A stretch of 64,000 bases of DNA from Deinococcus psychrotolerans. GTDB lineage: Bacteria; Deinococcota; Deinococci; Deinococcales; Deinococcaceae. Under the pieces are notes generated by a model that saw nothing but the letters and a program-made list of their open reading frames with translations, was not told the DNA's origin and ran no database searches. Made by a program: the position numbers and the translations under genes. Of this stretch, positions 1 to 9,800 are shown piece after piece. The stretch spans positions 1-64,000 of the forward strand of contig NZ_CP034184.1 of the NCBI RefSeq assembly GCF_003860465.1, in the 5' to 3' direction. How positions within the stretch are numbered: position 1 is the first letter of the stretch; every line of letters begins with the position of its first letter.

Positions 1-279
1 GTGAATTTGCTGCTTCCGGCCTTCACACAACCGCTCGAATGGATACCTGGCTGCCAGCACGACCGCCTGCACGGGCAGGCCAAAGGCAGGCAACTTGTCT
101 GCGAAGCCGCCCAGATTTGGGGATGGCGCAGCAGCCTCGGCCTTCACGGTATGGATGACGAGCAGCTGGTCGCCGAGGAACCCGACGCGCTAACGTACCT
201 CAATGCGGCCATTCTCGCCCCAGCCTTCAGCCTGAAGTGGGTCGAGGGCGGCCTGATGGTGACGGAAGTCGAGGGATGA
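1..279 (+). CDS. hypothetical protein, probably 5'-truncated by the window edge
   Basis: An open frame runs from the first base to TGA at 277-279 (92 codons visible). A GTG is the first codon, but the frame may continue upstream of the window, so the start is unknown. The product has no motif I recognise; it contains several Trp residues and an acidic stretch (DDEQLVAEEPDAL). Its stop overlaps the ATG of the next gene in an ATGA arrangement, which supports it as a real, translationally coupled gene. Function unknown. Confidence 0.4.
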   Translation: MNLLLPAFTQPLEWIPGCQHDRLHGQAKGRQLVCEAAQIWGWRSSLGLHGMDDEQLVAEEPDALTYLNAAILAPAFSLKWVEGGLMVTEVEG

Positions 280-569
280 GCACCACCACGAAAAGCGTGA
301 TCACCCTGCGGCCCGCCCCACACCGCAAGGCCATGTGCGAACGCGAAATGCCCTATGACGTGTTGCTGCACGGCCAGGTGTTCGGTGAGCTGTACTTCAA
401 CCTGCGCGGCTACCGAGGATACTTGCCCACGGCTGATGGCAAGAAGCTCGACATCGGCGAGAAAACGCTCTCAGCGTATAAGCGCAAAGTTGCGGTGCTC
501 AACCGAGCATTCAAGGTTGGCAGTGCGGCAGATGCGTCATGCAGCCGCGAAGGTCTGATCCCGTGTTAA
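276..569 (+). CDS. hypothetical protein, 97 aa
   Basis: ATG at 276 overlaps the TGA of the upstream frame (ATGA), so I prefer it to an in-frame start further upstream. The product is basic in its centre (YRGYLPTADGKKLDIGEKTLSAYKRK) with no recognised domain. It lies between the upstream hypothetical and the partition operon, about 95 bp before the ParA operator palindrome. It could be a small plasmid-backbone DNA-associated protein, but that is a guess; function unknown. Confidence 0.45.
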   Translation: MSTTTKSVITLRPAPHRKAMCEREMPYDVLLHGQVFGELYFNLRGYRGYLPTADGKKLDIGEKTLSAYKRKVAVLNRAFKVGSAADASCSREGLIPC

Positions 570-664
570 GTCTGCAACGCAATGGCACCTACCCGAAAAG
601 CGCGTTGCCATACAGGACTCTATTTCTGGTGGGGTCAATACATACCATCAGCATTCACTTGCCC

Positions 665-690
665 TCGTACACTTGTGTACAAGTGTACGA
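665..690. promoter_or_regulatory. palindromic operator upstream of parA
   Basis: A 26-bp perfect dyad with 11-bp arms (TCGTACACTTG and CAAGTGTACGA around TGTA) lies 63 bp upstream of the parA start. Its core words TGTACA and CAAGTGTA recur in the 193-bp repeats at 1.9-2.5 kb, so the same protein probably binds both. A TATAAA word (694) and TACAAT (725) between it and the gene are possible -10 boxes. Autoregulation by the small partner protein is inferred from how type Ib partition loci are built. Confidence 0.6.
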
Positions 691-752
691 GGCTATAAAT
701 GTGCAAACGTACATGTTAAGTTGGGTACAATATGATAAGCGGACAGGGTGAG

Positions 753-1373
753 ATGGTAGTGATTGCAGTGGTCGGTCTGAAGGGCGGTATTGCTAAGACA
801 ACAACGGCGATTCACGTAGCTGGGTGCTTGGCCTTAGCGGGACAGCGAGTGCTCTTGGCCGACGGAGACCGGATTCGTACCTCAACGGCCTGGGCACGTG
901 GCGGCCACCTGCCGTACACTGTCGCTCCAGTGACGGCACTCGCCAGGGCAAGAGAATATGACGCCATTGTGCTTGATACTGAAGGCGGTCCGGACAACAC
1001 TGAGCTGCTGGAATTTGCTCGCACCGCTGACCTTACCCTGTTGCCCACCACACCGGACATCAATGGTCTCGACGGTGTGGCCCAAACTGCTGAAATTCTG
1101 CGCTCAGGTGGCGTGACCAGCGGGAATTACGCTGCTCTTCTGACCATGGTGCGGCCTGGCGGCATGAAAGACATCCAGGCCCGCAAAGGGCTGGTCGAAC
1201 TCGGTATTCCCGTCCTGAAAGCTGGCGTGCGGATTAGCGAGGCTTTCAGAGACGCTGCAAACGCGGCCATGCTGGTAAAGGACGTGAAGTCCGAGATCGC
1301 AATGAAGTGCTGGCATGATTATGAGCGGGTGACTCTGGAAGCTGTGGACCTCATTGGGAGGAGCCGACGATGA
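753..1373 (+). CDS. parA: ParA-family partition ATPase
   Basis: 206-aa Walker-type ATPase of the ParA/MinD family. The deviant Walker A motif KGGIAKTTT is at residues 10-18 and Walker B-like AIVLDTEGG lies near residue 75. It probably drives segregation of this plasmid by forming ATP-dependent patches on the nucleoid. I chose ATG 753 because GGGTGAG lies just upstream; an in-frame ATG at 732 has no ribosome binding site. It is short, without an N-terminal helix-turn-helix, as in type Ib ParA proteins, whose small partner does the DNA binding. The stop overlaps the next gene by 4 bp (ATGA), forming a parAB operon downstream of the palindromic operator. Confidence 0.9.
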   Translation: MVVIAVVGLKGGIAKTTTAIHVAGCLALAGQRVLLADGDRIRTSTAWARGGHLPYTVAPVTALARAREYDAIVLDTEGGPDNTELLEFARTADLTLLPTTPDINGLDGVAQTAEILRSGGVTSGNYAALLTMVRPGGMKDIQARKGLVELGIPVLKAGVRISEAFRDAANAAMLVKDVKSEIAMKCWHDYERVTLEAVDLIGRSRR

Positions 1374-1678
1374 GTGACCTCGCGAGTGCCCTCAAAGGTT
1401 TACAGCGAACCCGGCAGGAAGAACTACCAGAGCCGAAACCAACGGCTTCTAGAGGTGTACAGGGACGCGATGAGATCAAGTCACTGGCTGGCCGCGTTCC
1501 TGTTGCCTTGCACCGCGAACTCAGCCGCGCGCTGCTGGACGTGGCAGATGAACTGAACGTGCGGCGGGTCAACATTGATGAGGCGCTTGAGGCTGCCATG
1601 CGCGCCGTCATCCGTGATCCTGCTGCTCGATCAGCCTGGATTCAGCAGTTACGAGCTGTACGCGAGGAGCGGCACTAA
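1370..1678 (+). CDS. small partition partner, probable ribbon-helix-helix DNA-binding protein
   Basis: 102-aa protein coupled to parA by an ATGA overlap. The N-terminal ~40 residues are polar and likely disordered. The C-terminal half (VPVALHRELSRALLDVADEL ... IDEALEAAMRAVI) has the strand-helix-helix pattern of ribbon-helix-helix proteins such as ParG/CopG. Position, size and the repeated palindromes on both sides suggest it is the centromere-binding protein and operon repressor. The fold is read from pattern, not shown. Confidence 0.65.
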   Translation: MSDLASALKGLQRTRQEELPEPKPTASRGVQGRDEIKSLAGRVPVALHRELSRALLDVADELNVRRVNIDEALEAAMRAVIRDPAARSAWIQQLRAVREERH

Positions 1679-1854
1679 CTCTCTGTGGTACAAAACCGGT
1701 TAGTCACGACTCAGTAGCCAGAGCGCTGGTGAGAGAGACGTATCAAGAACGTGATCTGCCCTCGCTGTGCAACGCTCACCTTCTATAGGCCAACCCTAGG
1801 GCGGCCTGGCTTGTTTTTCGTCGTTGCCCAGGTCTGAATGGCCTCTTCCATTGG

Positions 1855-2532
1855 GCATCTCGCCCTGCCCGCTCGTCGTACTGTAGTCAACTTGACATGT
1901 GTGTTTGTACATTTACAAATCTGTGTACAAATACACAAGTGTAGGAGCGATACGAAAAACGTGATCATTCTCCTGCTGGCAGAGATTGAGGGATGAGCAT
2001 TATTGGCTTGGCAATACCGCTCTTCAGACCGGTCACTGCAATCATTGCCATCTCGCCCTGCCCGCTCGTCGTGTTGTAGTCAACTTGACATGTACGTTTG
2101 TACATTTACAAATCTGTGTACAAATACACAAGTGTAGGAGCGATACGAAAAACGTGATCATTCTCCTGCTGGCAGAGATTGAGGGATGAGCATTATTGGC
2201 TTGGCAATACCGCTCTTCAGACCGGTCACTGCAATCATTGCCATCTCGCCCTGCCCGCTCGTCGTGTTGTAGTCAACTTGACATGTACGTTTGTACATTT
2301 ACAAATCTGTGTACAAATACACAAGTGTAAGAGCGATACGAAAAATGTGATCATTCTGCTGCTGGCGGAGATCGAGGGATGAGCATTATTGGCTTGGCAA
2401 TACCGCTCTTCAGACCGGTCACTGCAATCATTGCCATCTCGCCCTGCCCGCTCGTCGTGTTGTAGTCAACTTGACATGTGCGTTTGTACATTTACAAATC
2501 TGTGTACAAATACACAAGTGTAGGAGCGATAC
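1855..2532. repeat. 193-bp-period tandem repeat, candidate partition centromere
   Basis: Four copies of a block recur exactly 193 bp apart: the word CTTGACATGT begins at 1891, 2084, 2277 and 2470 (with small changes). Homology starts near 1855 and ends near 2532, giving about 3.5 units. Each unit holds TTTGTACATTTACAAATCTG followed by TGTACAAATACACAAGTGTA, the same words as in the parA operator. Units are nearly identical, so array growth is recent. Apparent ORFs inside the repeats are by-products of the repetition. I infer a parS/parC-like site. Confidence 0.75.
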
Positions 2533-2600
2533 AGGGTCAATAGACCTTGGCCATTTTCTGCCTCTCCCAGTTGGGAGAAGTTGCCGTCTTGGGTTCGCCA

Positions 2601-2632
2601 CCCTCCCCAGCGAAGCTGGGAAGAGGGGAGGG
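2601..2632. promoter_or_regulatory. GC-rich hairpin just before the ParB-like gene
   Basis: CCCTCCCC ... GGGGAGGG enclose an inner stem CCCAGC-GAA-GCTGGG. The hairpin ends 17 bp before the ATG and directly abuts the AAGGAGG ribosome binding site, so it could affect translation or act as a processing or terminator element for upstream transcription. No T-tract follows. Confidence 0.4.
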
Positions 2633-2648
2633 TCAAGGAGGATCATTC

Positions 2649-3551
2649 ATGACCACACTGCAAGGCCACTTATTCAGCGCTCCGCTCACCACCGAAGCCC
2701 GCCAGGTTGCCGTTCACCTGATCGTTCCACCGGACACCATGCAGGTCATTCCGAGCATTCAGCAGCTCGGTGTGATGCAGAGCGTTCTCCTGAAACCAAG
2801 TGGCAACCCGGCGGTGCCGTACCTGATCGTGGATGGTGACCGGCGCATCAGCAGCGCCCTGAAGTACGGCATCGCTGAGGTTCCGGCCCTCATCACGGAC
2901 GGCACGCGTGGCCAGATCGCCGCCGCGAGCGCCATCCTGAATGCTGCCCGCAGCAGCAACCCCCTCGATGAAGCCCGCAGCTGGCAAGTCGCCCTCAATG
3001 ACGGCCAATTCGTCAGCGTCACCGACCTCGCCCACCACGTCCACATCAGCGCCCAGACCATCAAACAGCGCCTCAAGCTCCTCAAACTCCCCGAAACCAT
3101 CCTGATCCATGTCGGCGTCAGCATTGCCGAAGGGGTCGCGCAGCGTCTGGCCAATCTCGGCGATGATTACCTACCGCAGGCCATCCTCGCCGCTGAACGC
3201 AAACTCGATGCCGGAGAGAAATTCACCGGCGCGGACCTCAAGCTCACCCAGACGGCCCGTGTGAATGACCTGCAAGGGAGCCTGGATGACTTGTTTGCGG
3301 GCTTGCCGCTCCTCAGCATTCAGACCGACCCGTTGGGTGACCTCATCAACGAAGTGCGGCGGCTCGCTCAGCATGCAGGCATCGATCTGGACACGCTGCT
3401 CGACGCCCTGCGCCCTACCACCGCGTTCGTTCCTCAACGTCCAGTCCCGGCCCCAGTGCCTGCACCGACCACGCCCGTTCCCATGCAAGCCGCGCGGGTC
3501 AGTGTCTTTCCAACTCAGCCGGGCCGAATCAATCTCGGCCTCCGGAGCTAA
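2649..3551 (+). CDS. ParB/RepB-like DNA-binding protein
   Basis: 300-aa protein with the ParB N-terminal domain order. A strand region around residues 15-50 leads to VDGDRRISSALKYG (the position of the ParB GERRxRA box). Then comes a helix-turn-helix segment VTDLAHHVHISAQTIKQRLK near residues 118-137. The C-terminal third is Pro/Ala-rich. ATG 2649 is chosen because AAGGAGGATCATTC precedes it. It lies directly after the 193-bp repeats, fitting a role in partition, replication control or plasmid transcription. Whether it or the small RHH-like protein binds the repeats is unresolved. Confidence 0.75.
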   Translation: MTTLQGHLFSAPLTTEARQVAVHLIVPPDTMQVIPSIQQLGVMQSVLLKPSGNPAVPYLIVDGDRRISSALKYGIAEVPALITDGTRGQIAAASAILNAARSSNPLDEARSWQVALNDGQFVSVTDLAHHVHISAQTIKQRLKLLKLPETILIHVGVSIAEGVAQRLANLGDDYLPQAILAAERKLDAGEKFTGADLKLTQTARVNDLQGSLDDLFAGLPLLSIQTDPLGDLINEVRRLAQHAGIDLDTLLDALRPTTAFVPQRPVPAPVPAPTTPVPMQAARVSVFPTQPGRINLGLRS

Positions 3552-3591
3552 ACCGTGCCCCACTCAACACTGATCTTCAGGAGAGCGAACC

Positions 3592-4296
3592 ATGACCACG
3601 TTACTTGAATTGGCCATCACGCCAGCAGCGGGCGGTGCGCGGCAGTGCGGCCCCGGACGGCAGGAAGGGCATATCTACGCCGAATGCGGCTTCTCTTCCC
3701 AGAGCGCACCCATCGAGCGTTTCCTGATTGATCACCCGCAAGCTGTCAATCCTGCCCAGCTCGGCCTGAGTGCCCAGGGGGTCAGTCTCATCGAACGTGC
3801 GGGGGTCTGGCACATCGTCGACCTGATCGGCGCAGTTCATTACCCGCACCCTGCTGACTTTATTGAAGAGGCCAGGGCTATCGGGATTAGCCGCAAGATT
3901 CCCCGGACGGCTGACTTTAATAAGCTCACCGCGCAGAGCACCCTGATCCTCATTCACCCCACCGGTAAGGTCACCAACGCTCCCGCCCTTGCTCCGCACA
4001 CCCAGCACTTCACCTGTCCCTGCGGCAAGCCCCACGCCGCAGCGGAACCCTGTGCTGGATACCACTGGTGGACGGCTCCCGCCGACTTCAGCCAGACCCG
4101 CAAGCTCAAACGCACCAGCTACACCGTCCAGACCCTCGACCTGCTCGCCCCTGCACCCACCTTCACGGCGGCGTACATCATGGCCGTGCCGATCAGTAAC
4201 CTCAGCGTCATCCGCAACAAGAACGGCCAAGTCAACCAGGACAGTCTCGGCAGAGCGCAACAGTCCCGCCTGCCTGTCCTCACCCCAGATACCTGA
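3592..4296 (+). CDS. hypothetical plasmid protein with a Cys-rich motif
   Basis: 234-aa product starting at an ATG preceded by AGGAGAGCGAACC. No known family was recognised. A short Cys/His cluster (CPCGKPHAAAEPC near residue 143) resembles a small zinc-binding knuckle, and the C-terminal part (AYIMAVPISNLSVIRNKNGQ) is well conserved-looking in composition. It sits 40 bp after the ParB-like gene and ends just before a terminator, so it may be co-transcribed with that gene. Function unknown. Confidence 0.6.
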   Translation: MTTLLELAITPAAGGARQCGPGRQEGHIYAECGFSSQSAPIERFLIDHPQAVNPAQLGLSAQGVSLIERAGVWHIVDLIGAVHYPHPADFIEEARAIGISRKIPRTADFNKLTAQSTLILIHPTGKVTNAPALAPHTQHFTCPCGKPHAAAEPCAGYHWWTAPADFSQTRKLKRTSYTVQTLDLLAPAPTFTAAYIMAVPISNLSVIRNKNGQVNQDSLGRAQQSRLPVLTPDT

Positions 4297-4315
4297 ACCC
4301 CAGCAGGGGAGGGGA

Positions 4316-4351
4316 GAGGAGCACGGCAGCTCAGCCGACTCCTCTTTTTTT
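4316..4351 (+). terminator. Rho-independent terminator
   Basis: GAGGAG pairs with CTCCTC across a 17-nt loop and is followed by seven T residues. It closes the partition-region transcript 20 bp after the preceding stop. The downstream sequence TTTTTGACCCTCACGC is shared with the leader at 52.25 kb. Confidence 0.75.
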
Positions 4352-4381
4352 GACCCTCACGCGGCGCGTACCAACAACGGC

Positions 4382-4720
4382 ATGAAACCCAAACGCACCC
4401 GCACCCCACTGGATCTCACCGCCACCATCGCCTCAGCTGCCCAGCACCTGAGCCTCAAAAGCGAACTGCGCCGCACCCACGGCCAGAACGCCCACAGCTT
4501 CGTCATCACCTCTACCGCACAGCTCAGCGTGTACGACGCGGCAGGCCAGGAAGTGTGGCCCGCGAGGAATGTCCCTGATGACCAGCTTCTCGCGCTCGCC
4601 CAAGACGCCGCTGCCCTCCACGGCTTCGGCCATTGGCTCCTCGACGACGCCACCGACCAGCAGCCTAACGGTGAGTGGCGCGCGATCTCCAATCCCCCAC
4701 TCCTGAACCTGCCCTGGTAA
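4382..4720 (+). CDS. hypothetical protein, 112 aa
   Basis: ATG at 4382 is chosen since it lies after the terminator and gives a compact protein; the same frame is open upstream but there overlaps the preceding gene. No clear Shine-Dalgarno sequence is present. The product has a basic N-terminus (MKPKRTRTPLD) and a globular body with VYDAAGQEVWPARNV and a C-terminal PPLLNLPW. No family recognised. Confidence 0.5.
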   Translation: MKPKRTRTPLDLTATIASAAQHLSLKSELRRTHGQNAHSFVITSTAQLSVYDAAGQEVWPARNVPDDQLLALAQDAAALHGFGHWLLDDATDQQPNGEWRAISNPPLLNLPW

Positions 4721-4810
4721 GGCGGCGACCAACCGTCAACCCCCACATGATGGAAGGAGGGCTGCTCACCAATCCGCAGCATCCCATCCCACTCAACTTG
4801 GAGATGACCC

Positions 4811-5188
4811 ATGCCCAGACTTCCCCTGACGTTCTACGAATTCGCCTATCCACCCAACGCAGCTTGGGAGCAGTGTGACCCTCCAACTCATCCGCCAAGA
4901 GGCGTTGTGCTCCGCTCGGCAGCGAGGTCAAACAGTGGTGATGCAGTTGGAGAGCGGTGCAGTGCTGCGCGTCGCCGCACCGAACCGCTTCGCCCTGACT
5001 AGGCCGCGACTCAGGCAGAAGCACACAGCATCGCTGCCGCGCTTGGCTGGCCCGACCCGGTCACAGAGCCGCTCCAGAGCTGCACGCCAGGCTGGCTCAT
5101 CACGCCCAGACTCGCCGACCTGCTCAAGCGAACCGCTTTTAGGCTCGCTGGCGTGCTCGAGCGGCTCGCCTGGAGGCTCAGGAAATGA
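4811..5188 (+). pseudogene. frame-broken small plasmid gene
   Basis: Coding-like sequence changes frame twice. It begins MPRLPLTFYEFAYPPNAAWE (ATG 4811, preceded by TTGGAG). It continues best in the +1 frame from about 4875 (TLQLIRQEALCSARQRGQTV) and returns to the first frame after an in-frame TAG at 5000-5002 (AATQAEAHSIAAALGWPDPV to TGA 5186-5188). The last segment has no start codon of its own, and its stop overlaps the ATG at 5185, as in coupled genes. Either the gene is decayed or the sequence carries two small indels. Confidence 0.4.
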
Positions 5189-5649
5189 CCCGCGTGATGC
5201 CCAGCGACAACGTCATCAACTCCGATCAACTCCCTGACATTGTCACGCCGGAGCTGGCCCAGTGGCAGCAGTTGGGACTTGCTGCTCCGCGTGCTACGGC
5301 GCTAGCCTGGGGCAGCGAAATGAACGCCCTCAGACTAGCTGTGCAAGGTCTGCCGGGTAACTTCGCGTTCGAGCAGGACTTTCTTCGCCTGCCAGTACTG
5401 CCCTGGCGTCAGCTCGCCATTGGCATACAGGGTGTAGAGCGCACTGAACTCATCCACGGCAGCGCCGTACTTCAGTCGGGCCAGCGCCAGGCATTGCAAC
5501 GGCGAGTCCAGCGGCTCCGTCATGACCTTCGGAAGCGGATGACGCGCGCTGAAGGACTTCACCAGCGCCAAAATCCACACAAAAAGTTTCACTCTGAGAA
5601 TCTAGACAACTCACCTGACGAGAATCTTTTTCCCCGGAGCGGCGCGTGA
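5185..5649 (+). CDS. doubtful hypothetical protein
   Basis: 154-codon frame whose ATG overlaps the upstream TGA (ATGA). The first ~60 residues look protein-like (ITPELAQWQQLG-type composition), but from about residue 60 on the opposite strand carries a better candidate, so at most the N-terminal part is likely to be real. No family recognised. Confidence 0.22.
   Translation: MTRVMPSDNVINSDQLPDIVTPELAQWQQLGLAAPRATALAWGSEMNALRLAVQGLPGNFAFEQDFLRLPVLPWRQLAIGIQGVERTELIHGSAVLQSGQRQALQRRVQRLRHDLRKRMTRAEGLHQRQNPHKKFHSENLDNSPDENLFPRSGA
5335..5592 (-). CDS. hypothetical protein with a SHOCT-like C-terminus
   Basis: 85-aa minus-strand frame with a GTG start and no strong ribosome binding site. Residues 45-80 (AVDEFSALYTLYANGELTPG then QYWQAKKVLLER) follow the pattern of SHOCT/short C-terminal domains: a helix, Gly-X-(I/L)-T/S, then an acidic-basic helix. 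It overlaps a weaker plus-strand frame. The family call rests on this pattern only. Confidence 0.4.
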   Translation of the reverse strand: MKLFVWILALVKSFSARHPLPKVMTEPLDSPLQCLALARLKYGAAVDEFSALYTLYANGELTPGQYWQAKKVLLEREVTRQTLHS

Positions 5650-5665
5650 GCATCTATGCTACGAA

Positions 5666-6469
5666 ATGAGCCTACACCCAGCCCGTCCAGCCCGCCGGCC
5701 GCAAATTCGTCCTCGTCGCGGTCGCCAACTTCGCCGACGCCGAAGGCCGCGCTTTCCCCGGCGTGGACACGCTGGCCGTGATGACTGGGCAAGATGAACG
5801 CAGCGTCCGCCGTCACCTTGGAGTTCTGGAAGCAGAAGGGTATTTGACGCGGGTGGAGCGTCACCGCCGGAACGAATCGAGAACCACTGACGAACTCTGG
5901 CTTCAGGCTCCCAGGGCGGCCCTGCAGCCCGAATCTCCCACCACCGGATAATCTACCCGGTTGCCGCGCACGACTGGTCAATCTACGCGCCTATCAGGCG
6001 GTACAACCAGACAATCTGTCCACAGCAAGCGGACAAGTTGGGAGAACTGGCCCCGCCTGCTGGCTCTCGCTCTCAGGAAAATGAAGAACCACAGCACCTG
6101 GAATCATCGGTCACCACTGGTTCCGCAATCGGTCCCGTCCCCCGCCCTGAGCAGGTTCTGTGCGCGGCGGCGGACGTCTTCCGGGACACCAAAGACCTGC
6201 TGCACCGGATCTTCGGCGCACGGATGCCCGCGGAGCTGATCGGCAGTCCCGCCGGCCTCGCCGACCGCGCCCACTGGTACGGCGTGCCGCTCAAACGGGC
6301 GCAGGAACTGCTGGGGCAGACCCAGACGGAAGCGTCATGGCTGGGCTTCAAGGTGCCGACCATGCTGCGCGACCTGTTGGACCGGGAAGTCCAAGCATCA
6401 AGCTTAACCGTCAGCATCCCAATTCACGCGGCCCCGAGTCAATTTCAGGTGGGCCAAGAGGTTCAGTGA
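5666..6469 (+). pseudogene. decayed helix-turn-helix replication-type protein
   Basis: ATG 5666 opens a frame that is wrong by one base. In the frame one step away a good N-terminus is readable from 5670 (YTQPVQPAGRKFVLVAVANF), leading without any start codon into GVDTLAVMTGQDERSVRRHL, a winged-helix segment like those of plasmid Rep/HTH proteins. That frame ends at 5951. Coding resumes in another frame around 6038-6469 (ADVFRDTKDLLHRIFGARMP ... WYGVPLKRAQELLG). Dropping one C near 5672 would restore the start. I read this as a former replication-initiator-like gene inactivated by at least two frame breaks. Deletion during replicon fusion or sequencing error are both possible. Confidence 0.55.
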
Positions 6470-6856
6470 GAACTACAAGGCTGAAGCCGTCATGGACAGC
6501 TTCATCGAGCTTTACGACGACTGCAACGGCAGCGTCAGAGTGTCCAGAAACAGCAGCGATTTTGCCTCTGTGAAGCGTGTAGACGCGTGAGCAAGCCCAA
6601 ACGCCCCGCACTCCGCCTGCCCCTGTTCTCCTACGTTCTGGACAGCGCCAATATCGCCGGGAAGAGAATCGTTAGCCTCGCTTGGATCGTTTTGAAGTGA
6701 ACCACAAAGGTGCGTCTGGACGTGATCGCAAGGCCACAAAACTCTAGAAAGACCCGTCTCAGCCCTTTACCCTTTCAATTTAATAGAGTCAGCAACACCG
6801 CTCTCAGGTGGGAGATCAGCTTTCTTCGGCGGGACTCATACTCATATACTGGGGTG
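6470..6856. other. intergenic stretch, no convincing gene
   Basis: A 32-codon frame (ATG 6492 to TGA 6590) with an open upstream extension may be a fragment. The last 150 bp are AT-richer and hold CTCATACTCATATACTGGGG just before the SARP-type regulator, a plausible promoter region. Nothing else recognised. Confidence 0.3.
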
Positions 6857-9800
6857 GTGCAATTCACCGCGCCTGATGTCACCCTACAGCTCTTGGGTGT
6901 TCCATCACTCGTGGTGGATGGCCGGGTTCGGCAGTTGGAGCGCAAAGCGGCGGGAGTCTTGGCGTATGTGTGCTTGGAAAGTCAAGTAACACGCGAGCAG
7001 GTAGCGGATCTGCTGTGGCCCAATGTGCCTGACAGATCAGCGCGCACCAACCTGCGTCAGACGCTTTGGCGACTACGCACTTACGGCACAGAACTGGTAG
7101 TGGATAACGGGCTGCTAACGCTGGCCAGCCACGTCCACACGGACGTCATACAGTTCAGACTTGCCACGCTTGAGGGACGTGATCTAGAAGGGCTGACTGG
7201 AGAGGACAAGCTACTGGCCAACAAGGATTTCAGTGACTGTCCTGCGTTCGAGGAGTGGTTGCTGGCCGAAAGGGAACATCACAAAACACTACTCCACGAT
7301 GCTCTGTGGAAACGGTGCCGTACCTACCAGGATGGAGGAGATCTGAGCAGCGCTATGCGGGTGGCAACGCGTCTGCTTGAACTCGACCCGCTATCCGAAC
7401 CTGTGTACCGGTTGATCATGACTTTACACGTAGGTCTAGGAGACCGTGCCGCAGCGTTGGCTGCCTTTCGCACCTGTCGTGAGGTTCTCAAACAGGAATT
7501 GGGAGTATCTCCACTGCCAGAAACACTCGTGCTGGCCGACCGGATTCGGCAAGCTGGGGCGGCGGGCGAGGCGCAGAATCCGCCCCCCTGGCAGCCTCCG
7601 CTGATAGGCCGTGACGCGGAATCGGCGCGATTGAATGCGGCTCTAGACGCAGGGCAAATCGTTATGGTGAGCGGCCCACCAGGAATAGGGAAGACACGGC
7701 TGCTGCTGGAGATTTTGCGTACGCGCGGCGCGGCGCTCTGTCTGGAATCACGTCCAAATGACGAAACTGTGCCCTACTTGGCACTGGGTCGGCTGGCACG
7801 GAGACTCCTAAAAGCACACCAGGACGCTGCACTGCTCTACCCTGCTTCCACGTCCGAACCGCTCGAAGATTGGGTGCGTGCCGAGGCCGCGCACCTATTG
7901 CCAGACCTGTGGCCTGAGGAATCGAGGGCGGGACTGCTGAGCTCAGCGGCGGCGCAACGCCGCTTCCTAGAAGCGATGACCCGGCTGGTCACCGCCCTTC
8001 TACCGCTTGCGCTGAGCATGCAGGAAGGAAGCGGCACGGGCGGGGCTGGCAGTCTTTTGCTGGATGATCATCAGTGGACGGATGAGCGCAGCTGGGAAGC
8101 ATGGATGTTCATCTTCTCGCAGCCTGAATGGCGAGCGCTGGGCGTGCGGGTGGGCATCACATTCCGGCAAGGCGAACTCTCGTTTTCGCGGCTGGAGACC
8201 CTCGAGCGGCTGATGGACGGCGGGGCAGCCCTGAACATCAATCTTCAACCCCTGCATGAATTGGGGGTCGGTACTCTCACCCGTGCCTTCTTGAAGCATC
8301 GTGGAGCCGAGTCAGGGTCGGTGGCGGAGTCGTCCATGATGGAAGCACTCTGGCGGCACACTGGAGGAAACCCACTGTTTGTGCTGGAGACGTTGCGCAG
8401 TCTGATGGATGCCGGTGACTTTGCAGCGTATGAGCGCAATCCACAGGCGCTGCCGTTGCCGCCGCAACTGGAACCGCTGCTGCGCCGCCGCTTGGAGCGT
8501 GTTTCGGTTCCGGCACTGCGACTGGCCCGCGTAGCCGCTGTGGCCGGCTCAGAGTTCGACGCGCAACTCGCGGCTCAGGTAATGGACCTTCACCCGCTCG
8601 ATCTCGTGCAACCTTGGGCAGAACTGGAGGCCGCGCAGATCATGAGCGGCTCGAGCTTCGCGCACGACATGATCGCGCAGGCAGCTCGCCAGGGTGTGCC
8701 GCTTCCGGTACGGGCGCTCCTGCACGCCAGCATTGCCTCGCACCTACAAAACCGGAGTGGGTCTTACCCAAAGGCCACTGCACCTGAACACCTGGCACTT
8801 CACTGGGAGGCCGCCGGTCAGCCGTCCAGCGCCGCACCTCACTGGGTCAGGGCCGGTTGGGTGGCGCTGGGCCGTGGTGCCTGGGCGGACGCCGCCTTGG
8901 ACTTCCGGCATGCCCTCACTACTGGAGGGCAGGGCAGCGTCGCAGACGCTCAGTACGGTCTTGGAATGGCCCTACGCGGCCATGATCCGCCAGGAGCAGA
9001 GCAGGCGATGCTCGCCGCACTACTCGCCGCCCCGAACGCCCACCGGGAAGTGGAGGTATCCGCTGCTCTAGCAGAACTCTACCGGTTGTGTGGCCGACTG
9101 GACGACGCCCTGGGTCAGATCATCCGGGCTACCGATCTGGCCAGCAGCATCCTGACGCAGCCCGAGCAGGCTGAGTTGTGGCGCGTCCGGTTCGCGGTAC
9201 ATCTGCGCGCTGGACAGTACGCGGCGGCGGAAGACGCGATTCTCACGGCGCAGATCCTCGCACCGGGGCGAACCGAGATTACCAATGAGCATGCGCTGCT
9301 CCTCTGGATGGCCGGACGGCTGGATGAAGCGGCCCAGTTATACGAGTCCTTCCAGCTGGTCACCCCATCAGCGGCGCGCCAACCTGACCCGGCATGGTAC
9401 GCCGGAAATCTGGGCTGGACATATTGGGCGCTGGGACGGCTCGCGGAAGCCGAGGCGATCCTGGCCCTGCCGATGACCCCTCCGGGCTCGCCGTTCGATG
9501 TGGGGGTTCGGCAGATTCACCAAGCGCTGGTATCCATCAGTCAGGGCCGTTACAGCAAGGCGTTGCAAGAACTGGACGCGGCTGAGCCGGTGCTCGGCGC
9601 ATACCCACCGCCCCTTGTAGATCTGTGGCACCGACGTGGTCTGCTGGCAATTTACGCCGGACAGTATAAGGAGGCGGCAGCGCTGCTGACCCAGGCCGTT
9701 GTCCTCGCTCAAGAGGTTGGTGATCCGGTGCGGCTCTCTTTGGCGCTCAGTGGCCTCACCTCGGCTCACGCGCTTTTGGGACAACGCGCTGAGGCGGAAC

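Noticed and set aside
1855..2532. CRISPR array or two identical 67-aa genes in the 193-bp repeats
   Set aside because: Period is constant with near-identical units and no unique spacers; the ORFs simply repeat with the unit and have no ribosome sites.
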